Shown here in pieces: positions 1 to 6,342 of a stretch of DNA of 64,000 bases. The stretch is taken from positions 1 to 64,000 of the forward strand of contig NZ_BMDZ01000024.1 in the NCBI RefSeq assembly GCF_014636235.1. Reading direction: 5' to 3'. Every line of letters starts with the position of its first letter. Positions within the stretch are counted from its first letter, which is position 1. The translations under genes and the position numbers were made by a program. Source of the DNA: Tistrella bauzanensis (GTDB lineage: Bacteria > Pseudomonadota > Alphaproteobacteria > Tistrellales > Tistrellaceae). Under the pieces are notes generated by a model that searched no databases, was not told the origin of the DNA, and saw only the letters and a list, made by a program, of their open reading frames with translations.

Positions 1-45
1 AGGACGGGCCGCCTCACGCCGTCCCAGGCGACGGTGACGCTCTAA
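1..45 (+). CDS. Possible 3' end of a plus-strand gene cut by the window edge
   Basis: Frame 1 is open from the window edge to a TAA at 43-45, and all fourteen sense codons end in G or C, as in real genes here. It would be the tail of a gene lying mostly outside the window and converging on the broken oxidoreductase on the other strand. The stretch is too short to name, and GC-rich DNA looks coding in several frames, so this is weak. Confidence 0.2.
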   Translation, partial: RTGRLTPSQATVTL

Positions 46-565
46 ACCAGCCCGCCGCGCTCATTGCGCGACAGCCTCCCAGGCTCTGGCCGGGCTGCGG
101 CGGCCGCATCCGCGCCTGACGGTTGAAACGGTGCATGTCGCGCAGCATCCGCCAGTGGCCGGGATCGATCAGGTTGCGGGGGGTGACGAACAGCCCGGCC
201 GGGCTGCCGCGATATTCATAAGTGCCGTCGCTCAGGCTGACCGCGAACGACATCTCGCTGGCGGTGGTCTCGGTGCCGATGGCATCGAACAGCCGGACCA
301 GATTGGGGTAGTTGCGCTCGTTATAGACGATGAAGCCGGTATCGACCGGCACCGGATGATCCAGGCCCAGCGCCGGCCCGGCATCCCGCGTGTTGATATG
401 GCCGCCGGCGCGGGGGCAGCGTTCCATCAGCACCACGGGCCGGCCCGAACGGGCCAGCGCCCAGGCCGCGGCAAGCCCGGCCCCGCCGCTGCCGATCACG
501 GCGGTTGCAACCGCAGGGTCGTTGCCGCCGCCGGCGGCACTGGTGTCGCTCAAAGGCTGGTACAT
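14..565 (-). pseudogene. Truncated NAD(P)/FAD-dependent oxidoreductase (COG2907-like)
   Basis: The start at 565 is preceded by a GAGGAG ribosome site that overlaps the stop of the photolyase gene, so the two were translationally coupled. The N-terminus has an FAD/NAD-binding Rossmann motif (VIGSGGAGLAAAWAL, about residues 23-37), a second FAD contact (GGHINTR) and the family stretch DTGFIVYNERNYPNLVRLF. Homology to the flavin amine-oxidase-like family seen beside photolyases fades after about residue 155. The frame then runs through unrelated residues to a stop, giving 183 residues where the family usually has more than 400. The C-terminal FAD-binding and substrate regions are missing, so the product is probably inactive. 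It is likely a deletion or rearrangement remnant rather than a sequencing frameshift, because no continuation is visible in the other two frames before the window edge. Confidence 0.75.
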
Positions 566-581
566 GGTCGGGGGCAACTCC

Positions 582-2084
582 TCAGAGCGCTGCGGCCGGT
601 GTGTCGGCGGGGCCGGTGGTGGCGCGCAGGCCCGCGAAGGCCGCAAGGGCACGGTCGCGGGCATGGGCGTGATCGACGATCGGATGGGGATAGGTGGTGC
701 CCAGAGTGACGCCGGCCGCCGTCAGCACGGATGCGGGGGCCGTCCAGGGCTTGTGCAGAAAGCGGTCGGGCAGGCGGGCGAGTTCGGGCACGAAGCGGCG
801 GACATAGCGGCCGTCGGCATCGAATCGCTCGCCCTGAAGCACCGGGTTGAAGATGCGGAAATAGGGGGCGGCATCGGCGCCGGTGCCCGCCACCCACTGC
901 CAGCTGGCGGTGTTGCTGGCCGGATCGGCATCGACCAGCGTGTCCCAGAACCAGGCTTCTCCCGTCGCCCAGTAGATCATCAGATGTTTGACAAGGAATG
1001 AAGCGGTGACCATCCGGACGCGATTATGCATCCAGCCGGTCTGCCACAGCTGGCGCATGCCGGCATCGACGATCGGATAGCCGGTCAGACCCCGCTGCCA
1101 GGCGGCGAGGCCCGCCGGATCGTCGCGCCAGGGAAAGGCGTCGAACTGGTGTTTCAGATTGCGCGTGGGCAGATGGGGAAAGTGATGCAGCAGGTGATAG
1201 GAGAATTCCCGCCAGCCAAGTTCGCCCAGGAAACCCTGCGCCGATGCCCGCGCCGGGCCGGACAGGCCCTCGGCCTCGATCCGATGGTGGACCGCATGCC
1301 AGATGGTGCGCGGCCCGATCTCGCCGAAACGCAGATGGGGCGACAGCCTTGAGGTGATGTCGGCGCCGGGGTGGTCGCGATCGGACTTGTAATCGGGCAG
1401 ATGCCGGTCGAGGAAGTCGCCCAGACGCCTGCGGCCATCGGCCGATCCTGGTGTCCAGTCGCGGGCGATGCCGCCAGCCCAGTCGATGACCGGGGCGAGG
1501 CCGAATGCCGCCAACGGCACGCCGGCCGGTGCGGTCCCGGCCATGTCGATCTGCGCGGGCGCCGGCAGCGGTGCCGGCACCTGGCCCAGCGCACGGGCGG
1601 CGCGCCAGAACGGCGTGAACACCTGATAGGGCCCACCGGTCCTCGTGCGTACCGTCCAGGGTTCGTGCAGCAGCAGGGCGTTGTGGGACAGAAGCCGCAC
1701 CCCGCGCGCCGCCAGCCGTTCGGTCAGCATCCGGTCGCGTGCAGCGCCTTCGGGGTCGTAGACCCGGTTGACCAGCACGCAATCGGCACCGGTCCGGTCG
1801 ATCAGCCGATCGAGTTCGACCGCGGCCGGTCCTTTCAGGTACAGGAGATGCCCGCCGATGGCTCGCAGATCCTGGTCGAGTGCGGCCAGCGCATGATGCA
1901 GCCACCAGCGCGCGGCGCCGCCCGGTTTGCGGGGGGATGGCATGCCCTCCACCGCCGGGTCGTCGTCTTCGTGGATATAGACGCAGATCAGCCGGCGGCC
2001 GCTGGATGCGGCGCGGTGCAGGGCCGGATTGTCGGCGATGCGCAGATCCTGGCGGAACCAGACGACGGAAGGGCGGTCGTTCAT
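582..2084 (-). CDS. phr: Deoxyribodipyrimidine photolyase, class I CPD
   Basis: Light-driven repair of cyclobutane pyrimidine dimers in DNA using reduced FAD. The 500-residue product begins with the photolyase alpha/beta antenna domain (VVWFRQDLRIADNPAL near residue 7). It ends with the helical FAD-binding domain, in which GWMHNRVRM, NTASWQWVAGTGADAAPYF and RIFNPVLQGERFD follow the Escherichia coli PhrB pattern closely. The start at 2084 (MNDRPSVVWF) was preferred to an ATG 33 bases upstream because the domain begins only a few residues after it. It is the first gene of a two-gene unit with the truncated FAD oxidoreductase. A TGATCC-N18-TATAG promoter candidate lies about 80-110 bases upstream. 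Confidence 0.95.
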   Translation of the reverse strand: MNDRPSVVWFRQDLRIADNPALHRAASSGRRLICVYIHEDDDPAVEGMPSPRKPGGAARWWLHHALAALDQDLRAIGGHLLYLKGPAAVELDRLIDRTGADCVLVNRVYDPEGAARDRMLTERLAARGVRLLSHNALLLHEPWTVRTRTGGPYQVFTPFWRAARALGQVPAPLPAPAQIDMAGTAPAGVPLAAFGLAPVIDWAGGIARDWTPGSADGRRRLGDFLDRHLPDYKSDRDHPGADITSRLSPHLRFGEIGPRTIWHAVHHRIEAEGLSGPARASAQGFLGELGWREFSYHLLHHFPHLPTRNLKHQFDAFPWRDDPAGLAAWQRGLTGYPIVDAGMRQLWQTGWMHNRVRMVTASFLVKHLMIYWATGEAWFWDTLVDADPASNTASWQWVAGTGADAAPYFRIFNPVLQGERFDADGRYVRRFVPELARLPDRFLHKPWTAPASVLTAAGVTLGTTYPHPIVDHAHARDRALAAFAGLRATTGPADTPAAAL

Positions 2085-2101
2085 CGGGCCTCGGATGCCG
2101 T

Positions 2102-2167
2102 GTCGGACAAGGGGCACGCCCAGGCATGGGCGCGGGTGGCGGCCGTGATGGCCGCTCCTTGTCCGAC
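2102..2167. repeat. 11-bp perfect inverted repeat in the phr leader
   Basis: GTCGGACAAGG at 2102-2112 is the exact reverse complement of 2157-2167. A smaller G/C hairpin lies between the arms. If transcription starts just downstream of the candidate promoter at 2167-2195, the arms would close the 5' end of the phr mRNA into a long stem-loop. It could act in mRNA stability or as a protein-binding site; neither role is shown. Confidence 0.6.
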
Positions 2168-2195
2168 TATACGGACGGGCTCCGGCGCCGGATCA
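2167..2195 (-). promoter_or_regulatory. Candidate ECF (RpoE/ChrR-like) promoter of phr
   Basis: On the minus strand TGATCC (2195-2190) is followed after 18 bases by TATAG (2171-2167). TGATCC is the -35 element of Rhodobacter RpoE, the sigma factor for the singlet-oxygen response, whose known targets include a photolyase. The -10 only partly resembles the TAAGA type. The -35 overlaps the stop codon of the upstream EamA gene. The assignment is inference; it could also be a chance match. Confidence 0.4.
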
Positions 2196-3164
2196 CCGAT
2201 CCCGTCGCGGGGCGTCGTCGTGTCGCGCCGGCGGTGCCGGGCGTGCCGACGGCGCCCGGCTGGTCAGCACCAGCCCGGCCAGAATGGCGATACCGCCCAC
2301 CAGATGATGGACACCCAGCCGTTCCCCCAGGAACAGCATGCTCCACAGCGGCGTCAGGATCGGCATCAGATGCATGAACAGCCCGGCGCGGTTGGGGCCG
2401 ATCGCCGCCACCGACCAGTTCCACAGGATATAGGCGATGATCGAGGGGAAGATCGCCACATAGGCGACCGCCGCGATGGTGGCAGGCGTGACCACCGGCA
2501 GGTGGCCGGCGATCGCCTCCGACGCGGCCAGCGGCGCCAGCGCCAGCATGCCGACCAGCATATTGGCCGCCAGCAGCGCGAAGGGGTGGACATGGGCCGG
2601 CTTGAAGCGCAGCGCCACGGAATAGATGCCCCAGCAGACCGTGGCGCCCAGGATCCACAGATCGCCTGCACCGATCTGAAGCGACAGCAGATGGGCAGGG
2701 TTGCCGCCGGCGACGATATAGGCGACGCCGCCGAACGACACGGCGACCCCCAACGCCTGGAAGCGGCTCATCCGTTCCACCCCGGCGACCGCGGCCATGA
2801 TCGCGATCACGATCGGCATGGTGGCGTTGAGCAGAACCGCGTTGATCGCCGTGGTTCGTTCCAGCGCCAGATAGACGAAGGTGTTGTAGCCGGCAACCGA
2901 GGTGAGCCCCATCAGAAGCAGCTTGGGCCAGGCGCGGAGCAGCGACGGCCAGTCGCGGCGCAGATGCCGCCAGGCAAAGGGCAGAAAAATCAGCAAGGCG
3001 CCCAGCCAGCGCAGGAAAGACAGGGTCAGCGGCGGAATCTCGCCGGCGACGGCCCGGCCGACGACGAAATTGAACGACCAGAAGGTAACCGTCAGCGCCA
3101 GCGCCGCCATGGCGCGACGCCGGGTTGTCGCATCGGCGGCGGCGGGACTGGGATGTGCGGACAC
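2193..3164 (-). CDS. DMT-family (EamA) membrane transporter
   Basis: A 323-residue inner-membrane protein with about ten hydrophobic segments arranged as two EamA repeats (roughly residues 17-150 and 165-300). The conserved start of the first repeat is visible as FWSFNFVVGRAVAGEIPPL. Members of the drug/metabolite transporter superfamily export amino acids, metabolites or toxic compounds, and the substrate cannot be told from sequence. The C-terminus ends in a basic, proline-rich cytoplasmic tail. The gene stands alone, and its stop codon coincides with the -35 element proposed for phr. A 15-bp perfect palindrome lies about 65 bases upstream of the start. Confidence 0.9.
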   Translation of the reverse strand: MSAHPSPAAADATTRRRAMAALALTVTFWSFNFVVGRAVAGEIPPLTLSFLRWLGALLIFLPFAWRHLRRDWPSLLRAWPKLLLMGLTSVAGYNTFVYLALERTTAINAVLLNATMPIVIAIMAAVAGVERMSRFQALGVAVSFGGVAYIVAGGNPAHLLSLQIGAGDLWILGATVCWGIYSVALRFKPAHVHPFALLAANMLVGMLALAPLAASEAIAGHLPVVTPATIAAVAYVAIFPSIIAYILWNWSVAAIGPNRAGLFMHLMPILTPLWSMLFLGERLGVHHLVGGIAILAGLVLTSRAPSARPAPPARHDDAPRRDR

Positions 3165-3228
3165 CGGCTGGAACCTTGGCAGGGGTGGAGGCAGAGATGG
3201 ACGCGCGCGACTGCGGATGCCTGAACGA

Positions 3229-3265
3229 CATGAGGCGCCGAACCTTAGCGGTTCGGCGCCTCATG
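3229..3265. repeat. 15-bp perfect hairpin/palindrome upstream of the EamA gene
   Basis: CATGAGGCGCCGAAC at 3229-3243 pairs perfectly with 3251-3265 around a seven-base loop. There is no T-run on either side, so a Rho-independent terminator is unlikely. It lies between the EamA start (3164) and the end of the small-protein gene (3397), and could be an operator or a transcript-end structure. Confidence 0.6.
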
Positions 3266-3396
3266 GTCGAGTGCGTGCAGGGCTTGTTGCCGCTCGCGGT
3301 CGGCGGGCGCGTGGATCGGGTATATTGCGATGCAACATGATGCCGCGGTCCGCGCGAAGCCGGCGCGCCTGACGAGCCAGCCGTCAGCGATGGCGA

Positions 3397-3570
3397 TCAG
3401 CGGGCGGCGAGGCCACCATGATGGCCACCGAACAGCCGCCCGATGCGGGCGGTGAGGGCGTCGATGCCGGCGGTGAAGGTCTGGGCGCGCAGCTGGCGGG
3501 CGTCGCGAATCAGCTGCTCGATCTCGTCCTGCGTGGGGATCTGGGCGATCTGGGTCTGAGTGTTGGCCAT
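3397..3570 (-). CDS. Small conserved-type protein, 57 residues, function unknown
   Basis: The start at 3570 (MANTQTQIAQIP) has a GGAG ribosome site about nine bases upstream; an ATG further upstream would add a cysteine- and proline-rich stretch with no sign of coding selection. The product begins with a Gln/Thr-rich segment, then one amphipathic helix (DEIEQLIRDARQLRAQTF), and ends in a basic, glycine-rich tail. It resembles the very small helical proteins of unknown function common in alphaproteobacteria (RSP_7527-like), but that is only an impression of pattern. No signal peptide or membrane segment is seen. It stands alone between two palindromes. Confidence 0.6.
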   Translation of the reverse strand: MANTQTQIAQIPTQDEIEQLIRDARQLRAQTFTAGIDALTARIGRLFGGHHGGLAAR

Positions 3571-3701
3571 GGGACGGCTCCGGAGGTCGGCACCGGGGTG
3601 TCTGCCATGGGGAGGAGGAAGCTGGCAGGCGCCGCACCGGTGCGGGGTGTTTCGATACACCAAAGCTAGGCGCGGTCACCGGGTTTTCCCAATGCGGTTT
3701 T

Positions 3702-3724
3702 TGCAATGCAGCACACGCATTGCA
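3702..3724. promoter_or_regulatory. 8-bp inverted repeat, candidate operator
   Basis: TGCAATGC (3702-3709) and GCATTGCA (3717-3724) are perfect arms separated by seven bases. They lie in an unusually A/T-containing spacer between the small-protein gene (start 3570) and the membrane-protein gene that ends at 3781. A related AATGCGG lies just to the left. The site could bind a dimeric regulator of the small-protein gene; no family can be assigned. Confidence 0.35.
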
Positions 3725-3780
3725 GCGCACGCATGGAAGGCGTGCGGGGGTCGTCGCCGCCGGGCGGGCCGATAGCCCGG

Positions 3781-4395
3781 TCAGGCGCGCGGATGGCGGG
3801 ATTTGGAGCGTGTCGCCGGCGCCTTGTCCCGCCCGCCCGCGACACCCGCCGCCGCCAGGGCCGCCGGTACATGGCGATGCATGATCTGGGCGATCAGATA
3901 CTCGCGGCCGCCGGCGAAGATGTTGGGCAGCGCGATATCGGCTTCGATGCGGCCATCGGGCAGTTGCCGCTGTGGGCTCGGCCTGTGGGGGAACAGGCCG
4001 GCCGGGCCGGGCCGGGCGCCATGCACCGCCGGATCGATCCGCACCGCCAGCACGATCCCCATGAACCAGGCGCCCAGTGCCGAGCGCCGCATCTGGACAT
4101 CCGCCCAGGGGATGGGGCGAGTGCTGCCAAGGAAAGGCGCCACCAGCCCGTCATCGGTCAGCAGCAGCACGGGCCCCGGCCGGCGGGCAAGATCCACCAC
4201 CGCCCAGACCAGCGCGCCGGCGGCCCCCCCCAGCAGCAGCGCGAAGATCACCAGTGCCGCCGGATCCTCGATCGCGCCGCGCGCGGCCTGGACCACCAGC
4301 CACAGACAGGCGCCGATCCAGGCCGCCGAGACCACCAGAAGGCTGGCGATGCGCATCGGGCTCTTGTGGACGGCAACGGCCGGTGTTGCGGTCAT
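3781..4395 (-). CDS. Small membrane protein with PH-like soluble part, function unknown
   Basis: A 204-residue protein whose start codon overlaps the stop of the ABC transporter gene by four bases (ATGA), so it is translationally coupled to it. Two adjacent hydrophobic segments (about residues 16-38 and 44-67) are followed by a short hydrophilic domain. That domain has the pattern LLLTDDGLVAPF and IPWADVQ, typical of bacterial membrane-anchored PH-like proteins, in which a strand reporting the 'I-x-W-x-D-V' turn follows the helices. The C-terminus is basic. Coupling suggests a role beside the exporter, but no substrate or reaction can be proposed. It is the last gene of the bisC-ABC-PH unit. 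Confidence 0.7.
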   Translation of the reverse strand: MTATPAVAVHKSPMRIASLLVVSAAWIGACLWLVVQAARGAIEDPAALVIFALLLGGAAGALVWAVVDLARRPGPVLLLTDDGLVAPFLGSTRPIPWADVQMRRSALGAWFMGIVLAVRIDPAVHGARPGPAGLFPHRPSPQRQLPDGRIEADIALPNIFAGGREYLIAQIMHRHVPAALAAAGVAGGRDKAPATRSKSRHPRA

Positions 4396-6326
4396 GGGAT
4401 GATCCTGTCGTCGTCATCGTCGGTGCTGGGGGCCGGCGGCTCAGAGGGCGTCGGCTCAGAGGGCGCCGGCTCAGGGGGCGTCTGGGGTTCGGCGCTCTGG
4501 CGTGCCCAAAGCCGGGCATAAAGGCCGCCGGCCGCGACCAGCGCCTCATGCCGCCCCTGTTCCACCACCCGGCCATCATCCAGCACCACGATCAGATCGG
4601 CATCGACCACGGTCGACAGGCGATGGGCGATGACCAGCATGGTGCGGCCACGGCCGGCGGTTGTCAGCTCATCGCGGATCAGGCCATCGCGGATCAGGGC
4701 CTCGGTGCGGGTGTCGAGGGCGGATGTCGCCTCGTCGAAGATCAGGATCGGCGGGTCTTTCAGCAGTGCGCGGGCAATGGCCACCCGCTGCTTCTCGCCG
4801 CCTGAGAGCTTCAGCCCGCGTTCACCCACCCGGCTGTTCAGACCATCGGGCAGCGAGGCGACCAGCGGCCCCAGTGCCGCCCGCTCGATCGCGGCCATGA
4901 TCTCGTCGGTGGTGGCGTCGGGCCGGCCATAGGCGATGTTGTAGCCCAGCGTGTCGTTGAACAGCACAGGGTCCTGCGGCACCATGCCGACCGCATCGCG
5001 CAGGCTGGCCTGGGTGACCGCGCGCAGATCCTGGCCGTCGATCAGGATCGCGCCGCCATCCGGATCGAAGAACCGGAACATCAGCCGTGAAATTGTCGAC
5101 TTGCCGGCGCCTGATGGCCCGACGATCGCGACCGTGGCGCCGGCGGGGGCGGTGAAATCCAGCCCCTTCAGGATCGGCCGGCGCGGGTCATAGCCGAAAT
5201 CGACCGCCTGGAAGCGGATCTCGCCACCAGCGACCGCCAGCGCCGGGGCATCGGGCCGGTCGGCGACATCCGGCCGCACCGCCGCCAGCGCGAACATGGT
5301 TTCCATGTCGGTCAGCGCCTGACGCAACTGGCGATAGACGAAGCCCAGCACGTTCAGCGGCACATAAAGCTGGATCAGATAGGCGTTCACCGCCACGAAA
5401 TCGCCAACCGTCATCTCGCCATCGGCGATGCCGCCGGCGGCCAGCATCATGATCGACACCAGACCGCCGGCAATGATCACCGCCTGGCCGACATTCAGCG
5501 CCGACAACGACAATTGCGACCGCACGGCCGCGACTTCATAAGCCGCCAGTGCCTGATCATAGCGGCCAGCCTCGCGCGCCTCGGCCCCGAAATACTTCAC
5601 GGTCTCATAGTTCAGCAGGCTGTCCATCGCCCGGCCGCCGGCTTCCTGGTCGCGGGCATTCATCTCGCGCCGATGGATCACCCGCATCTCGGAGACGCGG
5701 ATGGTGAAGGCCACATAGGTGCCGACGGTGGCCAGGGTAACGGCGGCGAAACGCCAGTCATACAGCCGCCACAAGACGCCAGCGACCAGCAGCATCTCGA
5801 TCAGGGTGGGCACGATGCTGAACAGCACCGTCGACAGCAGGAACTGGATGCCCTGCACGCCGCGTTCGATGGCCCGCGCCAGCGCGCCGGTGCGCCGTTC
5901 CAGATGAAAGCGCAGGCTGAGCCGGTGCAGATGGCGGAAGACATCCAGCCCGGCGGCGCGGGTGGCATGCTGGGCGACGCGCGAGAAGATCGCGTCGCGC
6001 AATTCCCCCATCGCCTGCCCGGCAAGGCGGGCGACGCCATAGGCGACGATCAGCCCCACCGGCACCAGAACGGCGGTTGCCGCCGCCCCGCCTTTGGCAC
6101 CCAGCGCATCGACCGCCTGCTTGTAGAACAGCGGCACGGTCAGCATCGCGGCCTTGGCCAGCAGCAGCGCCAGCACCGCCAGCACCACCCGGATCTTCAT
6201 GTCGGGCCGGCCGCGCGGCCACAGATAGGGCAGCAGATCGCGGGTGGCGGCGAATTGCGGGCGCTCCACCGGTGTTGGCGGCAGGTCGGCGGGCATGCCG
6301 CCGCCGCGGCCCATACCGCGGCTCAT
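4392..6326 (-). CDS. Atm1/HMT1-like ABC exporter, fused permease-ATPase
   Basis: A 644-residue half-transporter expected to form a homodimer in the inner membrane. The permease domain spans about residues 42-340 and the ATPase about 368-600. Walker A (GPSGAGKST, from residue 403), the Q-loop (QDP, 451), the signature LSGGEKQR (507), Walker B (ILIFDE) and the switch histidine (567) are all intact. The permease carries NYETVKYFGAE, the hallmark of the Atm1/HMT1 group that moves glutathione- or persulfide-linked compounds and heavy-metal conjugates. The C-terminal tail (Glu-Pro-Ser repeats, then five Asp) is encoded by a 15-bp DNA repeat and is probably recent. It starts 16 bases after bisC. The molybdoenzyme neighbour may be coincidental. 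Confidence 0.93.
   Translation of the reverse strand: MSRGMGRGGGMPADLPPTPVERPQFAATRDLLPYLWPRGRPDMKIRVVLAVLALLLAKAAMLTVPLFYKQAVDALGAKGGAAATAVLVPVGLIVAYGVARLAGQAMGELRDAIFSRVAQHATRAAGLDVFRHLHRLSLRFHLERRTGALARAIERGVQGIQFLLSTVLFSIVPTLIEMLLVAGVLWRLYDWRFAAVTLATVGTYVAFTIRVSEMRVIHRREMNARDQEAGGRAMDSLLNYETVKYFGAEAREAGRYDQALAAYEVAAVRSQLSLSALNVGQAVIIAGGLVSIMMLAAGGIADGEMTVGDFVAVNAYLIQLYVPLNVLGFVYRQLRQALTDMETMFALAAVRPDVADRPDAPALAVAGGEIRFQAVDFGYDPRRPILKGLDFTAPAGATVAIVGPSGAGKSTISRLMFRFFDPDGGAILIDGQDLRAVTQASLRDAVGMVPQDPVLFNDTLGYNIAYGRPDATTDEIMAAIERAALGPLVASLPDGLNSRVGERGLKLSGGEKQRVAIARALLKDPPILIFDEATSALDTRTEALIRDGLIRDELTTAGRGRTMLVIAHRLSTVVDADLIVVLDDGRVVEQGRHEALVAAGGLYARLWARQSAEPQTPPEPAPSEPTPSEPPAPSTDDDDDRIIP
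4438..4482. repeat. 15-bp x3 tandem repeat in the ABC transporter 3' end
   Basis: Units at 4438-4452, 4453-4467 and 4468-4482 differ at one or two bases. In the gene they encode Glu-Pro-Ala/Thr-Pro-Ser repeats in the last 30 residues. Confidence 0.9.
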
Positions 6327-6342
6327 GACAACGGGCCTCCGC

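Noticed and set aside
3229-3265. Rho-independent terminator at the 15-bp palindrome
   Set aside because: No T-run follows on either strand.
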